Positions 1 to 7,400 of a stretch of 64,000 nt of DNA are shown piece by piece; the stretch's first letter is position 1, and every line of letters starts with the position of its first letter. The position numbers and the translations under genes are program-made. The stretch is taken from NCBI GenBank assembly GCA_031553535.1, contig JAVBLM010000010.1, positions 51,078-115,077 of the forward strand, read 5' to 3'. The stretch comes from JAIROC01 sp031553535 (GTDB taxonomy: Bacteria > Bacteroidota > Bacteroidia > Bacteroidales > WCHB1-69). Below the pieces are notes generated by a model. The model worked only from the letters and a program-made list of their open reading frames with translations. It was not told the DNA's origin and searched no databases.

Positions 1-22
1 TTATTTCTTAATAACTTTCCGT

Positions 23-784
23 TTATTGCTGTTCTGTAAGTTCCTCCTTTGTGAGAACATTGCGTCCGTCTTCTTGTCGAAGCGCTTTTCGTATTTCATC
101 AAATGAAATCTTTTCCAACAACATCCAGCAGGTAGCCGTTGCTATTTGGTCGGTATAATGGGAATCGGAACTCTGTATAAAAGTTTTGTTTTTCAAGTAT
201 TTGTTTTTTTGCAGGTAATCCGCTTTAGTGGCATGAATAGATAATTCTACAGCATCCACATTCAAATCCAGCGGGATAAATCCAAGTTGACTCGGAATGC
301 TGAATTTCATACGGTCTATATGAGCAGGAATAAATAATCCATTCAAGGAATGTACTTTCTGTTCCACTTCCTCCAATGTTTTGTTGATAGCCGAAGGCAG
401 GAATATAGGTTCCTGATAAACAATATCTCCTTTTTCATCAATTTGAACCTGGTAACCGAATTTTTCAATATCATTAGGAATATTGGGTAGATTATCCTGC
501 AAGAATTGCTCAAATTCGTTTAACTCATCCTCTTTCTCAAAAAAAGCCAAACAGTGTGCCTCTTCCTTTGTGGTAACTTCCGCACCTGTAAGGACAAACA
601 CGCCTGCCTGTTCCCCATATTTCTTTGCCAGGGGGCCGTGTTTTGTTGTATTATGGTCGGAAATACCAATAATATCAAGCCCCCGTTCCTTTGCCAGACG
701 AATAATCTCCAGTGGACTCATATCTAAATCACCACAAGGAGAAAGCACCGTGTGAGTGTGTAAATCCGCCTTATATAATTGCAT
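23..784 (-). CDS. PHP-domain metal-dependent phosphoesterase
   Basis: This 253-residue protein has the metal-binding motifs of the PHP (polymerase and histidinol phosphatase) family. Visible are DLHTHT at residues 7-12, SDHN around 42-45, an acidic TGAE near 66-69, AHIDR in the middle and SDSHY near residue 208. It should be a cytosolic phosphoesterase binding two or three metal ions; the substrate is unknown. It is the last visible gene of a minus-strand operon and its ATG overlaps the stop of the preceding DRTGG gene by one base (TAATG), implying translational coupling. In anaerobes such PHP genes recur beside [FeFe]-hydrogenase and HATPase genes, so a role in signalling or maturation around that system is an inference from context. 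Only 22 bases lie beyond its stop, so the operon may continue outside the window. Confidence 0.88.
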   Translation of the reverse strand: MQLYKADLHTHTVLSPCGDLDMSPLEIIRLAKERGLDIIGISDHNTTKHGPLAKKYGEQAGVFVLTGAEVTTKEEAHCLAFFEKEDELNEFEQFLQDNLPNIPNDIEKFGYQVQIDEKGDIVYQEPIFLPSAINKTLEEVEQKVHSLNGLFIPAHIDRMKFSIPSQLGFIPLDLNVDAVELSIHATKADYLQKNKYLKNKTFIQSSDSHYTDQIATATCWMLLEKISFDEIRKALRQEDGRNVLTKEELTEQQ

Positions 785-1119
785 TAACCTTTTATCAAGT
801 TATAAATAATACCCGATATTTCAAATTCTTCAAGATCTGTTCCCAGGATAGGAATATTCTCTTCATTACTTTGCTGTAATGTATCATCATCCGGTTTTGC
901 TCCCTTAACCAAGACAATAGCAGCTAATTCCTTTAGAGAAGCTATTGCCATAACATTTTTATGTGTTTGCAAAGTAATCCAAATGTGACCGGCGTCAGCA
1001 TGTCCCATAACATCACTTAATAAATCACAGGTATATCCGCCCGTGATATCATTTCCTAGCCCATTTTCTCCTGAAAAAACTTTTAAGTTTGCTTTTTCTA
1101 TTAACTCTTTTACTTTCAT
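784..1119 (-). CDS. DRTGG-domain protein (copy 2 of operon)
   Basis: This 111-residue protein consists of a single DRTGG-like alpha/beta domain: an N-terminal helix, a DITGGYTCDLLSDVMGHA segment that carries the TGG-like signature and LSDVM, and two hydrophobic strands (IWITLQTH, AAIVLVKG). DRTGG domains are known as ligand-sensing regulatory modules, for example in the N-terminal part of long phosphate acetyltransferases and beside CBS domains. No catalytic residues are visible, so a nucleotide- or metabolite-sensing role is inferred. It lies 19 bases downstream of the hydrogenase-like gene and overlaps the PHP gene by one base. It is a distant paralogue of the first gene of the operon, with the same length and the shared (L)MSDV/LSDVM motif. 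Confidence 0.82.
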   Translation of the reverse strand: MKVKELIEKANLKVFSGENGLGNDITGGYTCDLLSDVMGHADAGHIWITLQTHKNVMAIASLKELAAIVLVKGAKPDDDTLQQSNEENIPILGTDLEEFEISGIIYNLIKG

Positions 1120-1138
1120 ATTTATACTTTGTATTATC

Positions 1139-2536
1139 TTAAATATTTACTTCGTTATCCAATTCTTTTATCAAGCTTTTATCCAACTTACCAATTCCCC
1201 ATGTTTCTTTCATCAGGTCAATCGCCTCGGAAATATCCAATTTATCGTTCTGTTCCAATATTTTCTGGATAAAGATACAACTTTTTATATCATATCCTTT
1301 CTGCACGATGTCCTCTGCAAAAGCCTGACAGGAAGGTGCACCACATATACCGCAATCCACCTGAGGTAGAATATTATTTATCTCATGAATCCGTTTCATT
1401 TTTTTCATTGCCTCTGCCATATTATCATCCAGCTTGATAATGGAACGAGGTTGAATTTTGCCATGCAGAAGAACATTCTCCTCAATGTATGGTGCATAAT
1501 GATCGAATTCTTCCTGATCCTTAGCGGTATCATCCACGTCCGTAGCACGCCTGTTTGCCCGTTCGGTGGTTAGGAATTTATTCCCGGCACACAAAATTCC
1601 CCCGGCACAACTTTGGTAACAAGCCCTTAGTTCTAAAAAATCGATATCATTGATATCCTCATTTTCGAGCTTTTCAAGAAAGTCGATAACATTTTGTATT
1701 TCATCTATCGCTAATTTCTTATTTGTTGTAACCGCACGTATCTCTCCCTTGGTCAACGACCAACGAACGGAATCCCGGGTCATGAATTTGAAGCCGGTTG
1801 TTGTATTTTCCCCTTTTTCAAACCCTTTTTGTTTTATTTCCCTAAATACTTTGTTATAGAGATAATTCATATTGATAACACCGTTAATCAAACTACTATC
1901 TTCCACAACCGAACTCTTAATACCTGCTATTTTAGCAGCACAAGGCGTTACATAAAATATCCCTACATCTTCCAATGGTATATTTTCTTCTTCAAACCTC
2001 TTTTTGATATACAAGGATGTAACATCCATCGGCGGTTTTATCAGCATAATATTATCCACCAGTGTGGGGAAACGTACCTGGATTAAACGAACAATTGCCG
2101 GACAAAAAGAAGATATGACCGGCTTTTCCTCATGATTCTTTATATATTCATTATATGGATTTAACAGGAACTCCACCGAGTTCTCCGTTTCGAAAACATG
2201 TGTAAATCCTAAAGAGATCAGAGCGCTATATATCTGGTTGGAAGTTATCTTATCCGGAAACTGTGCGCTAAACACTGCCGGCATTAAAACAACCCTGTAT
2301 TTATAGTTATAAATTTTCTCAAAATCATCCTGACGAACACTAATCGCGCTATAAGGACATATGCGATAACATTCGCCACAATCGATACAACGATCCGGAT
2401 TTACAATTGCTTTTCCATGGACGACACGTATTGCTTCGGTAGGACATTTCATCATGCAATGGGAACATCCCATACATAATTCTTTCCTAAATTCCAGTGC
2501 GTGATAAAAAGTTTCTTTTGGTGTTTCCATGTTCAA
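1139..2536 (-). CDS. [FeFe]-hydrogenase-like iron-sulfur protein, sensory type
   Basis: The 465-residue protein starts with two [4Fe-4S] ferredoxin motifs (C21, C24, C27, C31 and C50, C53, C56, C60). It then carries the three H-cluster loops of [FeFe]-hydrogenases: SSFCPA (C145), VTPCAAK (C199) and RACYQSC (C306, C310). A C-terminal CX2CX4CX16C segment (DCGICGAPSC onward) would bind a further [4Fe-4S] cluster. All four H-cluster cysteines are present, but the cysteine that normally precedes the first ligand (TSCCP), used for proton transfer in catalytic enzymes, is phenylalanine 144. That change, and the absence of NADH-binding partners here, fit the putative sensory HydS-like groups rather than a main hydrogenase. 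It sits between HATPase, DRTGG and PHP genes, which supports a redox or H2 signalling role. Cytosolic; no signal peptide. Confidence 0.85.
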   Translation of the reverse strand: MNMETPKETFYHALEFRKELCMGCSHCMMKCPTEAIRVVHGKAIVNPDRCIDCGECYRICPYSAISVRQDDFEKIYNYKYRVVLMPAVFSAQFPDKITSNQIYSALISLGFTHVFETENSVEFLLNPYNEYIKNHEEKPVISSFCPAIVRLIQVRFPTLVDNIMLIKPPMDVTSLYIKKRFEEENIPLEDVGIFYVTPCAAKIAGIKSSVVEDSSLINGVINMNYLYNKVFREIKQKGFEKGENTTTGFKFMTRDSVRWSLTKGEIRAVTTNKKLAIDEIQNVIDFLEKLENEDINDIDFLELRACYQSCAGGILCAGNKFLTTERANRRATDVDDTAKDQEEFDHYAPYIEENVLLHGKIQPRSIIKLDDNMAEAMKKMKRIHEINNILPQVDCGICGAPSCQAFAEDIVQKGYDIKSCIFIQKILEQNDKLDISEAIDLMKETWGIGKLDKSLIKELDNEVNI

Positions 2537-2544
2537 GATATCTA

Positions 2545-2958
2545 TTATTGTAATTTATTGTAAATCTCAACAGTAGTCCCTTTTCCGACTTCACTTGTAA
2601 CGGTTAATCTATCCGAATTATTTTTCATATTAGGCAAGCCCATCCCCGCACCGAACCCCATTTCGCGTACCGAAACCGAAGCCGTAGAATAACCTACTTC
2701 CATGGCTTTATCAATATCGGGAATACCGGGACCTTCATCCACCAACCGTATTAATATAGCGTCTTCATCTACATCAATATATATTCTGCCTTTATATGCA
2801 TGTGCAACAATATTTACTTCTGCTTCATACAAAGCAACAACAGTACGTTTAATTATAACAGGATCCACGTTGAGCTGCTTCAGTGTCTTTTTCACCGAAC
2901 TGGATGCTGCTCCTGCACCCGTAAAGTCGCCTCCTTCTACTTCATATTCAAAATGCAT
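2545..2958 (-). CDS. HATPase_c protein, anti-sigma-factor/serine kinase-like
   Basis: This 137-residue protein is a stand-alone GHKL ATP-binding domain like RsbW/SpoIIAB. The N box (EAEVNIVAHA, residues 45-54), G1 box (DEGPGIPD, 74-81), G2 box (GFGAGMGLPNM, near 101-111) and GKGTTV are all intact, so ATP binding is likely. There is no receiver or dimerisation domain. The gene ends 8 bases before the hydrogenase-like gene and lies 14 bases after the first DRTGG gene, so all five genes probably form one transcript. In this arrangement the kinase-like protein could phosphorylate or sequester a partner according to the state of the hydrogenase-like sensor; that is inference. No sigma factor or anti-sigma antagonist is visible in the window. 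Confidence 0.85.
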   Translation of the reverse strand: MHFEYEVEGGDFTGAGAASSSVKKTLKQLNVDPVIIKRTVVALYEAEVNIVAHAYKGRIYIDVDEDAILIRLVDEGPGIPDIDKAMEVGYSTASVSVREMGFGAGMGLPNMKNNSDRLTVTSEVGKGTTVEIYNKLQ

Positions 2959-2972
2959 ATTATTTCTTTAGG

Positions 2973-3320
2973 TTAAAAAAGAGATTTAATTCCCGCATTA
3001 TATAAAACCGCAGACGCCCTGAAAGCAGAATATTTAGATTCTATTATGGTGATATCATTTTCTTCTGCAATTTCTATCATATCGGCATTTGCTTTCTTCC
3101 CCCTGACTAAAACCACCAGATTCAACCCTGCCATTTCCACTGTCCGGATCGTCTGAACGTTTGCCAATCCTGTTAAGAGAACAATTCCGCCCTGATGATC
3201 TATTGTCAACACATCGCTCATCAAATCGGAAGCAAATGCATGTGTTATATTCATTTCATGGTTGGGTTTCCCGGTAACAATCTCTCCCTCAATCAGCTTT
3301 ACTATTTCCTCTATACTCAT
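2973..3320 (-). CDS. DRTGG-domain protein (copy 1 of operon)
   Basis: This is the first gene of the hydrogenase-associated operon. The 115-residue protein has the same fold pattern as the fourth gene: an N-terminal helix (MSIEEIVKLIEGEIVTG), ASDLMSDVL in the signature position, and hydrophobic strands GIVLLTGL and LNLVVLVRG. No catalytic motif is seen, so it is probably a sensory or scaffold domain. The two DRTGG proteins may pair with each other, or each with a different enzyme; this is inference. It has its own upstream promoter -7 box (minus strand, near 3365-3372), placing the start at 3320 about 40 bases downstream of the predicted transcription start. Confidence 0.8.
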   Translation of the reverse strand: MSIEEIVKLIEGEIVTGKPNHEMNITHAFASDLMSDVLTIDHQGGIVLLTGLANVQTIRTVEMAGLNLVVLVRGKKANADMIEIAEENDITIIESKYSAFRASAVLYNAGIKSLF

Positions 3321-3364
3321 TAATTTATTGTTGTAGATTTAAATATTATCATATTAAATTTATG

Positions 3365-3372
3365 CAAAAGTA
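3365..3372 (-). promoter_or_regulatory. Bacteroidota promoter -7 box for the hydrogenase-associated operon
   Basis: On the minus strand this reads TACTTTTG, matching the Bacteroidota -7 consensus TAnnTTTG, 45 bases upstream of the first DRTGG start codon. A clear -33 TTTG at 19-21 bases is not seen, so support rests on the -7 box and position. Confidence 0.45.
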
Positions 3373-3453
3373 TAATTTTTATCCAATAAAACGATTGATT
3401 TTTAGTATTAGTATGAATTTAATCTTATGAATAGAAGTTAGACAAGATATCGA

Positions 3454-3524
3454 GAGATTGTTGTTAGTGGTTGATAATGCTCTTTCATCTCTCTAGAGCA
3501 TTATCAACCACTAACAACGATCTC
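3454..3524. repeat. Long near-perfect inverted repeat between divergent genes
   Basis: Two 30-base arms (3454-3483 and 3495-3524) are complementary with a single G:T wobble around an 11-base loop; the inner 24 bases of each arm pair perfectly. It lies between the minus-strand hydrogenase operon and the plus-strand TetR gene. A T-rich run (tattttttt) follows on the plus strand, so it would look like a terminator, but no plus-strand gene precedes it. It may be an insulating hairpin, a regulatory cruciform or a small repeat element. Confidence 0.8.
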
Positions 3525-3638
3525 TATTTTTTTCCATTTATTCCCTTTGATGATAATATTATTAAAATTAATTTGATTGAATACCAATTTATTAAATAAA
3601 ATATCACAGAAAATGCAATCTTAATGCAACAAATTCAT

Positions 3639-3652
3639 TAAACAATCGTTTA
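3639..3652. promoter_or_regulatory. TetR-type operator, site 1
   Basis: The sequence is TAAACAATCGTTTA, an inverted repeat with TAAAC/GTTTA arms. It is 36 bases upstream of the TetR start and 18 bases (start to start) from site 2. The same 14-mer recurs at 4320. Confidence 0.75.
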
Positions 3653-3656
3653 GATT

Positions 3657-3670
3657 TAAACAACTGTTTA
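3657..3670. promoter_or_regulatory. TetR-type operator, site 2
   Basis: The sequence is TAAACAACTGTTTA, with the same TAAAC/GTTTA arms as site 1 and a different centre. It ends 17 bases before the TetR ATG, where bound repressor would block transcription. The same 14-mer recurs at 4380. Confidence 0.75.
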
Positions 3671-3687
3671 ATTTCAAGAGAAAGAAA

Positions 3688-4302
3688 ATGAAAACAACAA
3701 AAGAAACCGAAGTGAAAGACCGCATCTTGGATGTATCCAGAAAGCTTTTTGTAGAAAAAGGTTATACTGGAACAAGTATTCGCGATATTGCAACAGAAGC
3801 AGAGGTTAATGTGGCAATGGTTAATTATTATTTTAAGTCGAAACACGACTTGTTTGAAATGATCTTTGAAGAATCAGTAAATATTTTAATCAATAAAATA
3901 TTTGGAATTATTCGTTCTGACCTTCCTTTTTATGATTTATTGAATACATGGGTAGATTCTTATTATGATATGTTGAGTAAAAACTCCCAACTTCCGATTT
4001 TTGTTTTAAATGAGATACATCAAAATCCCGGGCACCTGCTGGAATTTATCAACAGACGTAATCCTTCCATGCTTTTTGGAGTATTACAAAACCGGATTAA
4101 CAAAGAAATTGAAAAAGGGACAATCAAAGAAATACCTGTTATGAATCTTTTACTGAGTATTCTATCCCTTAGTATTTTTCCTTTTGTATTAGGAGGAATA
4201 CTAACACTGGTCACCGGAGAAAAATCGGAAGAATATTATGCAGCATTGGAAAAACATAAAAAGTTTGCAGTCCAGTTTATCACAGATGCTATAAAACCTT
4301 AA
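3688..4302 (+). CDS. TetR/AcrR-family transcriptional regulator (autoregulated)
   Basis: This 204-residue protein has a typical TetR N-terminal helix-turn-helix: RILDVSRKLFVEKGYTGTSIRDIATEAEV followed by NYYFKSKHDLF, about residues 12-57. The rest is a helical ligand-binding and dimerisation domain. Two palindromic sites TAAACA(A)NNGTTTA lie within 50 bases upstream, and two more precede the next gene, so the protein probably represses itself and the dehydratase activase gene. The inducer may be an acyl-CoA or related metabolite, given the target, but this is inference. Spacing to the activase gene is 108 bases and contains the second operator pair, so that gene probably has its own regulated promoter. 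Confidence 0.92.
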   Translation: MKTTKETEVKDRILDVSRKLFVEKGYTGTSIRDIATEAEVNVAMVNYYFKSKHDLFEMIFEESVNILINKIFGIIRSDLPFYDLLNTWVDSYYDMLSKNSQLPIFVLNEIHQNPGHLLEFINRRNPSMLFGVLQNRINKEIEKGTIKEIPVMNLLLSILSLSIFPFVLGGILTLVTGEKSEEYYAALEKHKKFAVQFITDAIKP

Positions 4303-4319
4303 TTTTTTTACCCAAGAAT

Positions 4320-4333
4320 TAAACAATCGTTTA
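4320..4333. promoter_or_regulatory. TetR-type operator, site 3
   Basis: TAAACAATCGTTTA, identical to site 1, sits 18 bases after the TetR stop codon and 91 bases before the start of the activase gene. Confidence 0.72.
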
Positions 4334-4379
4334 ATAAATCAAAAAGCAAACATAAGACAATATTTTTTTACACATAAAC

Positions 4380-4393
4380 TAAACAACTGTTTA
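4380..4393. promoter_or_regulatory. TetR-type operator, site 4
   Basis: TAAACAACTGTTTA, identical to site 2, ends 17 bases before the activase ATG, the same distance as site 2 from the TetR ATG. Sites 3 and 4 are 60 bases apart (start to start), compared with 18 for sites 1 and 2. Confidence 0.75.
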
Positions 4394-4410
4394 ATAAAAA
4401 TACAACAACA

Positions 4411-7400
4411 ATGAAAACTAAAAAGAATACCGGCAGAATAGGAATTGATGTAGGTTCCACTACGTTGAAAATCGTAGTACTTGATTCTTTGAAAGAAATA
4501 ATATATAAAGTTTACAAAAGACATAAAACCAATATCAATCAAATATTGTCCGAAGAACTGGGACATATCGTGGAAGAATTTCCGGATACCGATTTCTCCG
4601 TGGCAATCACAGGCTCAGCAGGGATGGGAGTTTCGGAACGCACACAAATCCCTTTTATACAGGAGGTAGTTGCTTCGGTTGCAGTCGTGAATAAAATGTA
4701 TCCGCAAACCGGCACGCTGATAGATTTGGGTGGGGAAGATGCGAAAATGGTGTTTTTCAATGAAGGAAAACAACCGGATATCCGCATGAACGGGAATTGT
4801 GCAGGGGGGACAGGTGCTTTTATCGATCAGATGGCCGACCTGATGAATATTCCCATAAAAGAACTTGGAGATAATGCTTTTGACTATAAAAAGATATACG
4901 TTATTGCTTCGAGATGCGGCGTATTTGCCAAAACGGATGTACAAAATCTTATTTGCCGCAACGTTCCGGTAGCCGATATCGCTATGTCTATTTTTCATAC
5001 CGTTGCCCTGCAAAGTATAACTTCCCTCACCAAAGGGTATGATCTCCAGCCTAAAATAATATGTATCGGAGGTCCATTAACTTTTCTCCCGGCTCTGCGG
5101 CACGCATTTGCAGACCTTTTGAAAATAAACGGTTCCGATTTGATCATTCCTGAAAATGGGGAGTATTTCCCTGCCCTGGGTTGTGCTTTCTATGATAAAG
5201 AGAACCCTTTGTTTTTCGATTTAAATGAGTTGATAGAAAAATTAAACAGCAATGACAGTTCACAAAAAGACACGCTCCCTGCTTTATTCGAAAACGAACA
5301 GGATTACATTCATTGGAAGGAAAACCGGAAAACAAAAAAACTGAAGACAAGTCCATTGAAGGAAAAACAAAATCTGAATTGTTTTCTGGGAATAGATTCC
5401 GGTTCTACCACAACCAAGATATTGGTTATGGATGAAGACGAAAACATTGTTTACTCGTTCTATGCTCCTAATGAAGGAAATCCACTAAAGAAAACGATCG
5501 AAGGCTTGAGAGCTTTTCATCAACAGATAGCAGAAACAAACAGTTCTGTTCGCTTTCTGGCTTGCACCGCTACAGGATACGGGGAAGACTTGATAAAATC
5601 GGCATTGAATCTGGATTACGGCATTGTAGAAACTATAGCGCATTTGTCCGGGGCTCAATATGTCAATCCGGAGGTATCATTTGTTCTCGACATTGGCGGG
5701 CAGGATATGAAATCTATCTTTACCGACAAAGGCATTATCTCTAATATTGAATTGAATGAAGCATGTTCGTCCGGTTGCGGATCATTTTTGCAGAATTTTG
5801 CCGCAACGATGAATATGGGCATGGAGGATTTTTCTCAATCGGCATGCATGGCAAAATATCCCAGTGATTTGGGTTCCAGGTGTACCGTATTTATGAATTC
5901 AAAGGTAAAGCAAGCTCTCCGGCAAAGCGCTGACTTGGGAGATATTGCCGCTGGATTGGCTTATTCTGTAATAAAAAACTGTCTATTCAAAGTGCTTAAG
6001 ATATCGAATCTGAATCAACTGGGTGAACATATAGTAGTACAGGGTGGAACATTCCGCAATGATGCCGTATACAGGGCATTGGAATTATTGTCGGAGAAAT
6101 CGGTAAGTTCCACCGACCATCCGGAATTGATGGGAGCGCTGGGCGCAGCCTTGTATGCTAAAAAAATGTGGATGCAGAACGAAAACGAAACTACATTTAC
6201 AGGACTGGAATTATTGCCCGATACAAATTTTATCGACAGTAAAGAAATTCAATGCAAGGGTTGCACAAATCAATGCTCCGTATTATGTTTCAAATTCGAT
6301 AATGGAAACACAAGCTATGCGGGCAATAAATGTGAGAAAGTATTCTTCAATAGAGAAACGGCAACCGATAAAGGGTACAACGCTTTTGAAATAAAAAATA
6401 AAATACTATTCGGAAACAGTTATTATCCTTCAGAAGATAACTCGAAGAAATTAAGGATGGGCATTCCCCGCGTATTGAATATGTTTGAGAACTATCCGTT
6501 TTGGAATACATTATTATCGGAATGTGGTTTTGAAGTAGTGCTTTCTCCAGAATCAACATTTGATTTATACCAGAAAGGCGTTGGAAGTGTTATGTCCGAC
6601 AATATCTGTTTTCCTGCGAAGCTGGTTCATGGGCACATTCATGCACTAGTTGAACAAAAGGTGGACCGTATTTTCTATCCAATGGTTATTAAAGAAGAAA
6701 AAGAATTTGATAATTCCAACAATTCGTTCAATTGTCCGGTAGTAAGCGGTTATCCCGATGTTATTCGCAGCTCAATGGAACCGGAAGAAAGGTTTCGTAT
6801 CCCGTTCGACAAACCGGTAGTTACTTTCAGCAGTATAAAATCGCTGAAAAAATCATGTTTTGCTTACCTGTCAAAGTTTGGAATAAAAAAAGATATATTC
6901 AACAAAGCTTTCGAAAATGCCTTGAAGAAACGTGAAATTGTTAAATGGAAATTACGGAATGAACAAAAAACAATATTCGATAAGGCAGTAAAGGACAAGA
7001 AATGGGTATTTGTTGTAGCAGGAAGGCCTTACCATACCGACCCGCTAATACACCAGAAAGTAGGACAGATTTTATCCGATCTTGGAATAGAAGTATTTAC
7101 CGATGATATCTTTTTAACAAATGAAAAAAGCGGGTTCAATAACTTAAATATTATCTCGCAATGGTCGTATCCCAACCGTGTTGTAAAGGCCGCCATGGAA
7201 GTGGCAAAATTACCTTATAATGTACAACTTGTACAGTTAAACTCTTTTGGTTGCGGCCCGGATTCCTTTTTTATGGATGAAGTGAGCGATATTTTAAAAC
7301 AGGCCGGGAAAAATCACACCATATTACGTATTGATGAGATCGCAAGCCCCGGTTCGATCCGCTTGCGTTTGCGTTCCCTAATAGAATCTTTAAAGGCGAT

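Noticed and set aside
3454..3524. Ordinary intrinsic terminator
   Set aside because: The arms are 30 bases, and no plus-strand gene precedes the T-run side; the minus-strand operon starts rather than ends here.
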